Source: Legionella cincinnatiensis (GTDB lineage: Bacteria; Pseudomonadota; Gammaproteobacteria; Legionellales; Legionellaceae). Taken from it: a stretch of DNA of 64,000 bases. Shown piece after piece: positions 7,258-15,820 of this stretch (positions within the stretch are counted from its first letter, which is position 1; the number at the start of each line of letters is the position of its first letter). The position numbers and the translations under genes were made by a program. The notes under the pieces were generated by a model that saw only the letters and a list, made by a program, of their open reading frames with translations, ran no database searches and was not told where the DNA came from. The DNA is taken from NCBI RefSeq assembly GCF_900452415.1, contig NZ_UGNX01000001.1, positions 3,596,001 to 3,660,000 on the forward strand, written 5' to 3'.

Positions 7258-10047
7258 CTAAGCCTGATTTTTAAACACCCCAGCAATTTTAAATTGTGGG
7301 CAAATTTTAATACTTTTCCCTTCTCTATATGCTAATTGAAGTGTATAACCTCCATCAAGGTTGGATACATCGGCTTTGGCTCTATAACCTGCACTCTCTA
7401 ATATAGGATTTTTAAAGTGTACCCCTACATCAGGACGTTTTGCTGGTTTTGTTTCAATAAAATTCTTTCTACCTTTACTGTCCGTTAAGACTAAAAGAAC
7501 AGCCTCAGGCAGCTCAGCTTTCGGTTCTACAGACTTCGCTAACCACCCACGTACGCTAAGTGATTGAGTAGCAATGAATGAGGTGGAAACAGGCATCTCA
7601 TTAATCATATCAATAAATCCTATACATTGTTTTGCAACCGAAACGTTTTCGTAACTTATTTTATCAATAGACTTATTAGAACTATTAGAATTAAAAGTGC
7701 CAGAAATCTTAAATTGTGGGCAAATTTTAATACTATTATCTTCGATATAGGCCAAACCAAGCTTGTAGTCACCCCTAACTCCTGATACATCTGCAGTAGC
7801 TGTATAACCCGAGGAATCGAATATGGGATTTTTAAAATACGCACCAACATCAGGTCGCTGAGTTGGCTTGGTTCTAATAAAAGTATTTTTTCCTTTATTG
7901 TCAGTTAAAACCAAAAGAACCGATTCAGGCAATTGTGCTTGAGGTTGAGTTGCTTTAACTAACCAACCTCGTACACTAAGTAATTTATCGGCAATAAATG
8001 ATGCAGTAGCAGGGCCTTCATTGATAGCATCAATATAACCTTCACAATGATTAGCAAATGAAACTTTGTGTGAAGTAAACTTCTCTATAGTGTCAAATTT
8101 CTGTAATTTTGATATATCTATTTTAGTGAAATCTGGCATCCGCTTAAAAGTAACGTTAAATTTATTATCCCATTGTTGTTTTCCCCCCATAGAGATAATG
8201 GAGAATGACTCTACTTTTTTATTCGACAAATAATCAGTTCCTCCATACAACAAACTAAACTCAACAGTATTTTCAACTAAGGGAGATATCAGAAACTCCG
8301 ATTTAGCCATTTCAGAAATTATTCGATAAGTCTTTATTGCGCCATTATTTAAATATAATGTAATTTGCAACGGTTTTGGTTTATATAAAATATTCATCAA
8401 CTTTCCAAATAACTTTTGCTTAATATGTATTTCAGCAAAAATTGGCGAAGTCTCTTTTGGAATATATATACGTTCACCTAAAGAGTATTCGTCCTTTTTT
8501 ATATTTTCCATTCTTGGGGTTTCAGAAAGTAACGATTTTCGATGCAAATATAAAAAATCATTTTTTAATATACTTGGCTGGTAATTACTTAGAAAAACAG
8601 GCCAGCTAGGTGCATCCTCAAAAGAGGGCATGCGATCATCAATAGTCTCTAGTTTAAAAATAATATTATCTGGTGATTTTTTATTGAGTAAATGCATTTT
8701 ATTTATTTGCATTAATAAAGGTGTGTAGGCAGAGTAGCTTTGAAGAATAGGACGGGGATTCCAATTATTTCTAGACGCAAGTAAATAAGATTGATTATAT
8801 GAATAAATATCGGTTGTTCCTTCAAAATTAGGGAATTTTACCTTATCTCGCATACGGTCAAGGGTCTTATTATACTCATTTTCAAGCTGTGCATCATTCA
8901 AAAAATTATTCTTTAATCCATTCCAAGCTAAAAAATAAACCGATTTCATATTATTAATAATATATTGAGGTTTATTATAATCCGAACTAATATACAAACA
9001 CGCTAAAAATGAAACAAGGGAGGCAAGGGCCGCCTGACGTGAAGAAACAATTAAAGAAAAAAGTTGAGTAGCAATCAAAATAGTCGAAGCACTTATTAGA
9101 GCATGACCATCATGGCGAACAAATCCTCCCTTAAAAGCTACAAACAAATAGAAGAAAAAAGATAAAAAAATTAGAAATTTTAACTTACTCGAAAAAATAC
9201 CCTTTTCATAAAAAATAGCTCCTAATAAAATAAAAGCAGCAAAAAGATAGTAAAAAATATTCCATATATTGCCCGAAATAGACATTGCTTCTGTATAACC
9301 AGAAATGATAGCTATTCCTGATTTAAAATAAAAATATAAATCTAAACTTGATTGTTTTGAAACGAGCCAGAAAAAAATAATGGAAAAAATTACGGTAACT
9401 GTTATGGTAACAGCTTGTAACCATTTTTTATCTGTGGCAAACAAAATAAAAATAAATGCTACTATAGGTAACCATAAAATTAAAAAAGAGCTTTTTATTA
9501 AAAATAATAACCCAAAGGGAAAAAACAACAATGCTAAAATAAAAGGTGATATTTTATAATCAATCCCTATGCGTTCTGCTGAATTTACAGAGTTAAAACA
9601 ATATACAGCAACAAGCAATGGATATGAATAAAACAAAGTATCTTTTGATAATGTAGTTGACAACAAGAATGTAATTAGAAAAATAATTATTAAATACCAA
9701 GGTTTATTTCTTGTCAGAGAAAAAAGTATCCCCCCATACATTATGCTCAAATATATAGAGCACAGTATCATAAAGTGAACAGTTAAAGGGTGATATAGGT
9801 TTGTATAAAGAAACGAAAATGGACCATATGTAAAAATCATATTACGTCCAAAAGCTAACCCTTGAGCCACAGCTTGGTTTAACCCCATCATCCAGGAAGG
9901 ATCAAGTCCCTCTCCAGGCATTTTCGGAGAAAAGGGCACGAAAACACAAATTACCGTAATGAATAGTAATCCTTGTAAGCCCCAATTAAATAAAATGTTG
10001 ATTAACTTTTTTTGTCTTATCCATAAGATCAGATTTTTTTTTAACAT
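7258..10047 (-). CDS. large polytopic membrane protein with duplicated C-terminal modules, candidate glycosyltransferase
   Basis: A protein of 929 residues. It has about 12 hydrophobic helices in the first ~400 residues, a first outer loop with PGEGLDPSWMMGLNQ and TYGPFSFLY, then a periplasmic-looking region and two tandem ~115-residue modules (roughly residues 668-785 and 808-925). The modules match the one ending the downstream membrane protein, so the pair probably arose by duplication and shares a substrate. The helices-plus-binding-module layout is like Emb arabinosyltransferases; the enzymatic role is inference. The start is supported by AGGA 6 bases upstream of the ATG. Confidence 0.6.
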   Translation of the reverse strand: MLKKNLILWIRQKKLINILFNWGLQGLLFITVICVFVPFSPKMPGEGLDPSWMMGLNQAVAQGLAFGRNMIFTYGPFSFLYTNLYHPLTVHFMILCSIYLSIMYGGILFSLTRNKPWYLIIIFLITFLLSTTLSKDTLFYSYPLLVAVYCFNSVNSAERIGIDYKISPFILALLFFPFGLLFLIKSSFLILWLPIVAFIFILFATDKKWLQAVTITVTVIFSIIFFWLVSKQSSLDLYFYFKSGIAIISGYTEAMSISGNIWNIFYYLFAAFILLGAIFYEKGIFSSKLKFLIFLSFFFYLFVAFKGGFVRHDGHALISASTILIATQLFSLIVSSRQAALASLVSFLACLYISSDYNKPQYIINNMKSVYFLAWNGLKNNFLNDAQLENEYNKTLDRMRDKVKFPNFEGTTDIYSYNQSYLLASRNNWNPRPILQSYSAYTPLLMQINKMHLLNKKSPDNIIFKLETIDDRMPSFEDAPSWPVFLSNYQPSILKNDFLYLHRKSLLSETPRMENIKKDEYSLGERIYIPKETSPIFAEIHIKQKLFGKLMNILYKPKPLQITLYLNNGAIKTYRIISEMAKSEFLISPLVENTVEFSLLYGGTDYLSNKKVESFSIISMGGKQQWDNKFNVTFKRMPDFTKIDISKLQKFDTIEKFTSHKVSFANHCEGYIDAINEGPATASFIADKLLSVRGWLVKATQPQAQLPESVLLVLTDNKGKNTFIRTKPTQRPDVGAYFKNPIFDSSGYTATADVSGVRGDYKLGLAYIEDNSIKICPQFKISGTFNSNSSNKSIDKISYENVSVAKQCIGFIDMINEMPVSTSFIATQSLSVRGWLAKSVEPKAELPEAVLLVLTDSKGRKNFIETKPAKRPDVGVHFKNPILESAGYRAKADVSNLDGGYTLQLAYREGKSIKICPQFKIAGVFKNQA
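7285..7626 (-). repeat. C-terminal ~115-aa module, copy 3 (last in the 929-aa protein)
   Basis: Runs from CIGFIDMINE to KSIKICPQFKIAG. It is close to the preceding copy at 7700-8046 at protein level and partly at DNA level: both contain AAATTGTGGGCAAATTTTAA on the plus strand near the module end. Confidence 0.85.
7700..8046 (-). repeat. C-terminal ~115-aa module, copy 2 (first in the 929-aa protein)
   Basis: Runs from CEGYIDAINE to SIKICPQFKISG, with the shared blocks LLVLTDNKG, RPDVGAYFKNPI and SGYTATADVS. A ~20-residue linker joins it to the last copy. Confidence 0.85.
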
Positions 10048-10120
10048 CTTCTATCCTCATTCATGCAGCAAATCACCTACAAAAGTATTTTTTTAATTAA
10101 TTTAATGAGTTAAATACATT

Positions 10121-10879
10121 TTATATATTTAAGTTGTTGAAAATAACGCGAGGCAAGTGCCTAATAATCATCATAATGAGAATCCATTTTTTAGGCGCAT
10201 AAATTATAGGCTGCCCCTTTTTTACACCTTCAACAATAATCTTTGCAACATCTTCAGGATTTGCCATTTTCCCTGCACTTTGTTTTAAGTGAGCGGTCAT
10301 AGGCGTATTTGTGGGCCCGGGTTTAATCAAAATAACGTTAACATTAGTTTTAGCAAGTCGATGTTGAAGACCTTCTGCATAGCGGGTTATCAATCCCTTG
10401 GCTGCACCATATACATAATTAGATTTACGACCCCTATCACCCGCCACAGAACCAATAATTGCTAAAGTTCCTTGATTTGCTTTTTGCATATATCCCGCAA
10501 AAGCCTCCGCAAACAGTACGGGAGAAAGAGCATTAATAGTAAGAGCATCATGACATACCGTTAGATCTTGCTCACAAACAGATTGATCAGGCAAAGATCC
10601 ATGAGCAATTAATACTAAATGCAGTGGTCCTTTCGCAACTATTGAATCGACAAGCTGTTTGATCGCAAACGGGTCAAGAAAATCCGCTTCAATGATTTGA
10701 ATATCTGTTTGTGGATTACGTACCCTTAAATCTGCTGCTATTTGCTCTGTTTTTTCCTTATCGCGACTTACCAGGGTCAAAATAACAGGTTCTTTTTCAA
10801 CCCATAAGCGCGCACAATGCATAGCAATGGTTGAAGTAGCGCCAATAATTACAATTCTTTTTTTATTATCTACCACCAA
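10121..10879 (-). CDS. short-chain reductase, DprE2-like (2-keto sugar reductase)
   Basis: A 252-residue SDR with ATSTIAMHCARLW at the nucleotide-binding turn, IGSVAGDRG for the catalytic Ser, and YVYGAAKG (YxxxK). This pattern and the place directly after a DprE1-like gene fit DprE2, which reduces the 2-keto intermediate of decaprenyl-phosphoryl-ribose epimerisation to give the arabinose form. The gene starts with TTG at 10879 or GTG at 10876, immediately after the DprE1 stop; the AGGAG upstream favours GTG. Tight coupling to DprE1 is expected because the two enzymes act in sequence. Confidence 0.8.
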   Translation of the reverse strand: MVVDNKKRIVIIGATSTIAMHCARLWVEKEPVILTLVSRDKEKTEQIAADLRVRNPQTDIQIIEADFLDPFAIKQLVDSIVAKGPLHLVLIAHGSLPDQSVCEQDLTVCHDALTINALSPVLFAEAFAGYMQKANQGTLAIIGSVAGDRGRKSNYVYGAAKGLITRYAEGLQHRLAKTNVNVILIKPGPTNTPMTAHLKQSAGKMANPEDVAKIIVEGVKKGQPIIYAPKKWILIMMIIRHLPRVIFNNLNI

Positions 10880-12178
10880 CTAATCTCCTATCAATCGACG
10901 TGACATCGCTGAACTTATTCCAGGATCACGATACGGCAACAACTCATGGAAATGAGGATATCCATTTTCAAATAAATCTTTGGGCATGCGCGCATCCTTT
11001 GCAAGATAATTTCGTCCTCTTGCTGTGCGAACAATTGCATCTAAGCGATCAAAAAGCTTATGTGTATGTAAACCCTTATTAGGAAAATCCAAAGCTAATG
11101 TCACTCCCTGCATAGGAAAACTTAACATCCCTAGTGACTTTATAGAACCAAAGGTTTTTAAAACCGTGAGAAAAGATCCCTGTTTCGATTGAGAAATCTC
11201 ATCCAACATTGCTTGTATTGCATCAATAGAGCTTTCGGGAGGAGTTACTGTTTGATATTGAAAAAAACCTTTAGGGCCATACATTTTATTCCAATGATTT
11301 ACATGATCTAAGGGATAAAAAAAGGGTTCATAATGAACATATTGGGCATCTTTTTGATTTTTCTTTGCATTAAAATACATCCAATTAAATGCTCGTAACG
11401 ACAAAGAATTCACTAAAGATACTGGAGGAACAAGAGGCATTGCCCATCTTCGTTCATGATAAGCTCTATTTTTATCTTGTTCACAAGGTCTTGCACGCAT
11501 AAAAAGACCTCGGACTCTGCCCTTTGCCAAACAATCTATCCAAGAAACAGTATAAGGCCAATTAGGCTCTGATTCAGTAGCAAATTGAAAAAACTCATCA
11601 AGCCCCTCATAGGGTAATGTTTCAGTGATTAACCACGGCCCAACAACAGGAGTCAGCTGGATGACTGCTTCAAGAATTACTCCAGTTAAACCTATTCCCC
11701 CTACGGTCGCTGCAAACCATTCTGGAAGCATATTGGGTCCACATTCAATAATGCTCCCATCAGTGCGAGCTAATTTAATTTTTTGAATATGGTTGCCAAA
11801 AGATCCAGCTATATGATGATTCTTCCCATGGACATCATTTGCAATGGCCCCTCCAACTGTAACCATCTGGGTTCCAGGTGTCACGGGTAAAATCCAGCCT
11901 CGGGGAATAAATAAACGCTGAATGTCACGTAATAATACCCCGGATTCGCACTTAAGAAGGCCTGTTGTCTCATCAAATGAGATAAAACGATCAAGTCCTG
12001 ATGTTTTCCATAAAAGACCTTTTGGATTTAAACAAACATCTCCATAGCTACGCCCCATGCCATAGGCAATTCCTTGAGAATCACTTTTTAATTGGGCTAG
12101 CACTTGATGTTTCTCATTAAGAACGCGAACATCATGCTCCCAACAACCTAACCGCCCCCACGAAGTAACTGCTACCAT
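10880..12178 (-). CDS. FAD-dependent polyprenyl-phosphoryl-sugar 2-oxidase, DprE1-like
   Basis: A 432-residue VAO-type flavoenzyme. Segments matching DprE1 are GMGRSYGDVCL (residues 41-51), VGGAIANDVHGKNHH (108-122) with AGSFGNH after it, and LAKDAR (392-397), whose Lys394 corresponds to the catalytic Lys418 of the mycobacterial enzyme. DprE1 oxidises C2 of decaprenyl-phosphoryl-ribose as the first half of its epimerisation to arabinose. The residue aligning with the benzothiazinone-target Cys387 is Ala362 (TLALDFP). Its start overlaps the upstream UbiA gene by 7 bases and DprE2 follows directly. The sugar may be arabinose or another 2-epimer. Confidence 0.85.
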   Translation of the reverse strand: MVAVTSWGRLGCWEHDVRVLNEKHQVLAQLKSDSQGIAYGMGRSYGDVCLNPKGLLWKTSGLDRFISFDETTGLLKCESGVLLRDIQRLFIPRGWILPVTPGTQMVTVGGAIANDVHGKNHHIAGSFGNHIQKIKLARTDGSIIECGPNMLPEWFAATVGGIGLTGVILEAVIQLTPVVGPWLITETLPYEGLDEFFQFATESEPNWPYTVSWIDCLAKGRVRGLFMRARPCEQDKNRAYHERRWAMPLVPPVSLVNSLSLRAFNWMYFNAKKNQKDAQYVHYEPFFYPLDHVNHWNKMYGPKGFFQYQTVTPPESSIDAIQAMLDEISQSKQGSFLTVLKTFGSIKSLGMLSFPMQGVTLALDFPNKGLHTHKLFDRLDAIVRTARGRNYLAKDARMPKDLFENGYPHFHELLPYRDPGISSAMSRRLIGD

Positions 12179-13602
12179 AATCCTACAGCACCTAAAACTA
12201 ATACAATAGAAAATACGATACCAGCCAACAAACTAACCCTGTCTTTTACGGCAAAAACTAATGGATCATCATGCATTTTTCCTCGATGAGCTTGCAGCCA
12301 CATCCAGTTAATCCAAAATAATAAAATAGGTACTTCAGCCCAAAGCAGCTCGGGAATTTTATAGAGTTTTATAATGGCCTCACTATGAATATATAGAGTT
12401 AAAACCAAAACCGCTGCAAAACCAGAGGTAATTCCTTGCATCTGAATTAATTCCCCATCCGAAGTATAATAACCTCGCCCATGAGCACTTTTTGAACCCT
12501 GTTGTAGTTGAACTTTTAATTCAGAATAACGTTTTACTAAAGCAAGTGATAAAAATAGAAAAATAGAAAAAGTAAGCAACCAAAATGACAAGGGGATGTC
12601 GATTGCAGAATTCCCCGCGATAATTCGTAAGGTATAAAGAATAGATAATACAAGACAATCTACTAAAACAATACGTTTAAGTTTCCAAGAGTACAAACAG
12701 GTTAATATAAAATAAAAACTTAGCCAAAATATAAACGAGCCTTCTACACATCTTGCCAATAAAAAACTGCAAAACAGTAATAATGGTGCAAGAATAACAC
12801 CCATCCAAGCTGGAATTTGACCTGACGCAAAAGGTCGTTTGCATTTTCGTGGATGTAATCGATCACTTTCCAAATCCATTAAATCATTAATAATATAAAC
12901 CGAAGAAGCGCATAAGCTGAATGCACAAAATGCGATAATTAACATAATCCAATGCTCAATGGCTGCAATTTGATGCGCTGCCAAAAGAGGAATAAATAAA
13001 AGGACATTCTTTAACCATTGATGGATTCGAAATACACGACACCAAGTTTTAAAATTTGATTTTAATGAAGGAAATACCTGCTCCACTTCAAAACTTTTTT
13101 CTGCCTTTTCAGCTAACTTTATAGAAGCATTTACCACAACTGCTTTTCGAGCACATTGCCACACGGGAATGTCTACTTTGGAATTTCCTACATAATCAAA
13201 ACCTGCATGGCCATAGCGCGCAACAAGAGCCTTTGCTTTTTCCTTTCCTGCCAAATTGATGGCACCATCACTTGCGATTACTTCATCAAAAATCCCCAAA
13301 TGTTCTGATACCGCATTTGCAATAGAGCGGTCGGAAGCAGTGCATAAAATAAGTTTACGCCCCTCTGTTTTTTGTTGCTTTAACCATTGCAGTAAATCGT
13401 TGTTATAAGGTAAAGAACCAAGATGTAACCGTGTATGTTTCGCTAAATATTCTTTGAGGGCTGCTTTTCCTCTTGCTAACCAATAAGGAATACGCAATAG
13501 AGCAAAAGGATTAGTACGCAAAAGCCCTAAAGCTGACTCGTGAAGAATATCCGTATGAATAAGTGTCCCATCAAGATCAACAATTAATGGAAGTAAGTTC
13601 AA
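12172..13602 (-). CDS. HAD phosphatase-UbiA prenyltransferase fusion, phosphoribosyl-polyprenyl synthase-like
   Basis: A 476-residue fusion. Residues 1-190 are a HAD phosphatase (DLDGTLIHTD with the nucleophile Asp, then ILCTASDRS, then a late DYVGNSKVD). Residues ~190-476 are a UbiA-type membrane enzyme with NDLMDLESDRLHP followed by KRPFASG, the prenyl-phosphate-binding signature seen in decaprenyl-phosphate phosphoribosyltransferase. Such a fusion could attach phosphoribose to a polyprenyl phosphate and remove the 5-phosphate, feeding DprE1/DprE2. Similar HAD and UbiA genes occur in the Azorhizobium noe arabinosylation genes. It overlaps the DprE1 gene by 7 bases. Confidence 0.85.
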   Translation of the reverse strand: MNLLPLIVDLDGTLIHTDILHESALGLLRTNPFALLRIPYWLARGKAALKEYLAKHTRLHLGSLPYNNDLLQWLKQQKTEGRKLILCTASDRSIANAVSEHLGIFDEVIASDGAINLAGKEKAKALVARYGHAGFDYVGNSKVDIPVWQCARKAVVVNASIKLAEKAEKSFEVEQVFPSLKSNFKTWCRVFRIHQWLKNVLLFIPLLAAHQIAAIEHWIMLIIAFCAFSLCASSVYIINDLMDLESDRLHPRKCKRPFASGQIPAWMGVILAPLLLFCSFLLARCVEGSFIFWLSFYFILTCLYSWKLKRIVLVDCLVLSILYTLRIIAGNSAIDIPLSFWLLTFSIFLFLSLALVKRYSELKVQLQQGSKSAHGRGYYTSDGELIQMQGITSGFAAVLVLTLYIHSEAIIKLYKIPELLWAEVPILLFWINWMWLQAHRGKMHDDPLVFAVKDRVSLLAGIVFSIVLVLGAVGLW

Positions 13603-13648
13603 AATGAAATTCCTTTTTCTATAATTATTTGATTAGCAATAATTCTTT

Positions 13649-15670
13649 TTATTTCCAACAGTGCCGTGGAGGAAATGCTAAAGAATAATGACTGCATATT
13701 AAACTTAAATTAGGATTATAAAAGGGATCTTTTTGAAGTAAATTACCCCAATGCTTTAGCATGTAATTTATTTCCTTCCCCGCTTGCGTTTTTTCCTCTT
13801 GCGTCTGAGCTACCCCTCTTGTTAAAGACTCATAATGATATAATTCTGCGAAGGGAGTCCAGAATACTCGATAACCTTTTTTATAAGCCCGCAAACAAAG
13901 ATCTACATCATTAAAAGCGACAACTAAAGTATTTTCCTCGAAACCATTTAATTCTTCAAATACTGAGCGGCGCATCGCCATACATGCAGCCGTAACTGCT
14001 AAAAAGTTTTGGGACAACGAATCTTTCCCCATATATCCATGTTTTTTTCTAGGCCATCTGGAAAAGATATGGCCCGCAACAGAACCATAACCACCTATAA
14101 CTCCTGCATGTTGAATAGTGTCATCCGGGTAATAAAGTTTAGCACCTACTATCCCAATTTCAGATCTTACCACCTGGCTAACCATTTCTGTTAACCAAGA
14201 AGGGGTTATCACTTCTGTATCATTATTAAGAAAAAGAAGTATATCTCCCTGCGTCTTACTAACAGCAAAATTGTTAATTTTTGAATAATTAAAAGGTTCA
14301 TTATAAGAAATAATTTTAACTTTTTGATTATGTGTTAATTGTTCGAAATAATTATGAGTTTCTTGTTGCTGACTTTGATTATCAACAATTGTCACTTCAA
14401 AATTTTGATACTCTGTTTTTTTCAGAATACTCTCTATACAACATCTAAGAACATCAACCTTATCTTTTGTTGGTATAATAATATTTACTAAAGGCGGCTC
14501 CTTTGGTAAAGAATAAGTCACTCTATGAAAATTAGGTAAAAAAGGATTTTGTATCACTTGCGCCCCTACCACCTGCTGCCGTTCTAAATGAGATTGAATT
14601 GCTTTTCGTGCTGCATCTTCACAGGTATATGCTTTTGAATTTGACATAGACGCAGGAACAGTACGCCAGTGATATAAAATGTGTGGAATATGGCGAATTT
14701 GATCTGATGTAATGACCTCAATAACACGAAGCGCCAAATCATAATCTTGGCTTCCTTCATAACCTTTACGAAATCCACCAATTTCGTTAACTACTGAGCG
14801 CCTGTAAACCCCCAAATGACTAATAAAGTTATGACTATAAAATAAATCTGGATTCCAATCTGATTTAAAGTAAGGTTCGCAGCGTTTTCCGTGCTCATCA
14901 ATTTTATCTTCATCACTATAAATTAAGGTGGTGTTAGGATAAGAATTTAATTCTTCAACGATCTTATACAATGCATGTTCTGTTAACTCATCATCATGAT
15001 CTAATAAAGCAATAAACTCACCACTCGCCAGTTGTAGTGCGCTGTTACTAGATTCTGCAATATGGCCATTAGTTTGCCGGTAAACTACCTTAATACGCGG
15101 ATCTTTTTTTGTATAATAACTTAAAAGGTTTTTAACATGGCTGGCGGTAGAAGCATCATCAGCAATACAAAGTTCCCAATAAGGATAGAGTTGTTTTAAA
15201 ACAGAATCAATCGCTAGTTTTAGCCATTTTTCAGGGGTATTATAAACTGGCATAATTACAGAAATCGTAGGCTTATATTTCAGAGCAGCTATTTTCCTTT
15301 TAATATTTTTTTTATCTAAATCAGTTAAAGTATCGTATAAGCTAACCCATGTTTGATAGTTTTTTTTAGTAGTTGGGACTTTATTTCGTGATTTTTCAAA
15401 ATGCACTAAGGGATTGATACCCTTTTCTTGGGCTATAGGATTCTCAATTAAATAATCTACCGTTGAAAAATTAGGTCCCGGATCACGCTTTTCTACAGCA
15501 CCATATTTTACGTAATGGAGCACAGGATCTAAGCCAGCGGCTTTTACATCAGGATAATTATCTAAATACCAATTAGCATCAAAATAGGCACTCTTTTTAC
15601 AAATCTTAATTGCTTTTTTATTTATACTTAATGCCTTATTTTTTCGCCATATCTCCATGAATCGAAACAT
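13649..15670 (-). CDS. double GT2 glycosyltransferase with N-terminal DANWYLD module
   Basis: A protein of 673 residues from the ATG at 15670 (AGGGA just upstream; a TTG at 15697 is possible). The N-terminal ~75 residues form a module of the type ANWYLDNYPDVKAAGLDP. A first GT2 domain follows (SVIMPVYNTPEKW, LLDHDDEL), then a second (NIIIPTKDKVD, FLNNDTEV, late AFNDVDLC). Two GT2 domains in one chain fit an O-antigen polymerising or disaccharide-building transferase at the inner face of the membrane. The N-terminal module is nearly the same as the C-terminus of the upstream methyltransferase/coiled-coil protein, with high DNA similarity, suggesting a shared docking function. Confidence 0.85.
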   Translation of the reverse strand: MFRFMEIWRKNKALSINKKAIKICKKSAYFDANWYLDNYPDVKAAGLDPVLHYVKYGAVEKRDPGPNFSTVDYLIENPIAQEKGINPLVHFEKSRNKVPTTKKNYQTWVSLYDTLTDLDKKNIKRKIAALKYKPTISVIMPVYNTPEKWLKLAIDSVLKQLYPYWELCIADDASTASHVKNLLSYYTKKDPRIKVVYRQTNGHIAESSNSALQLASGEFIALLDHDDELTEHALYKIVEELNSYPNTTLIYSDEDKIDEHGKRCEPYFKSDWNPDLFYSHNFISHLGVYRRSVVNEIGGFRKGYEGSQDYDLALRVIEVITSDQIRHIPHILYHWRTVPASMSNSKAYTCEDAARKAIQSHLERQQVVGAQVIQNPFLPNFHRVTYSLPKEPPLVNIIIPTKDKVDVLRCCIESILKKTEYQNFEVTIVDNQSQQQETHNYFEQLTHNQKVKIISYNEPFNYSKINNFAVSKTQGDILLFLNNDTEVITPSWLTEMVSQVVRSEIGIVGAKLYYPDDTIQHAGVIGGYGSVAGHIFSRWPRKKHGYMGKDSLSQNFLAVTAACMAMRRSVFEELNGFEENTLVVAFNDVDLCLRAYKKGYRVFWTPFAELYHYESLTRGVAQTQEEKTQAGKEINYMLKHWGNLLQKDPFYNPNLSLICSHYSLAFPPRHCWK

Positions 15671-15820
15671 TTTTTTCCCTAGTTCACATAAATCCAATTA
15701 ATACTCTCAGAATATTTGATCTATCTGAGCAACTAATACTTTAGTGTATTAAGTTGATTAATACAACACTGGTTTTATTAATATTCTTTCACTTAAACAA
15801 TATCAGAATAAGTTATTTCC

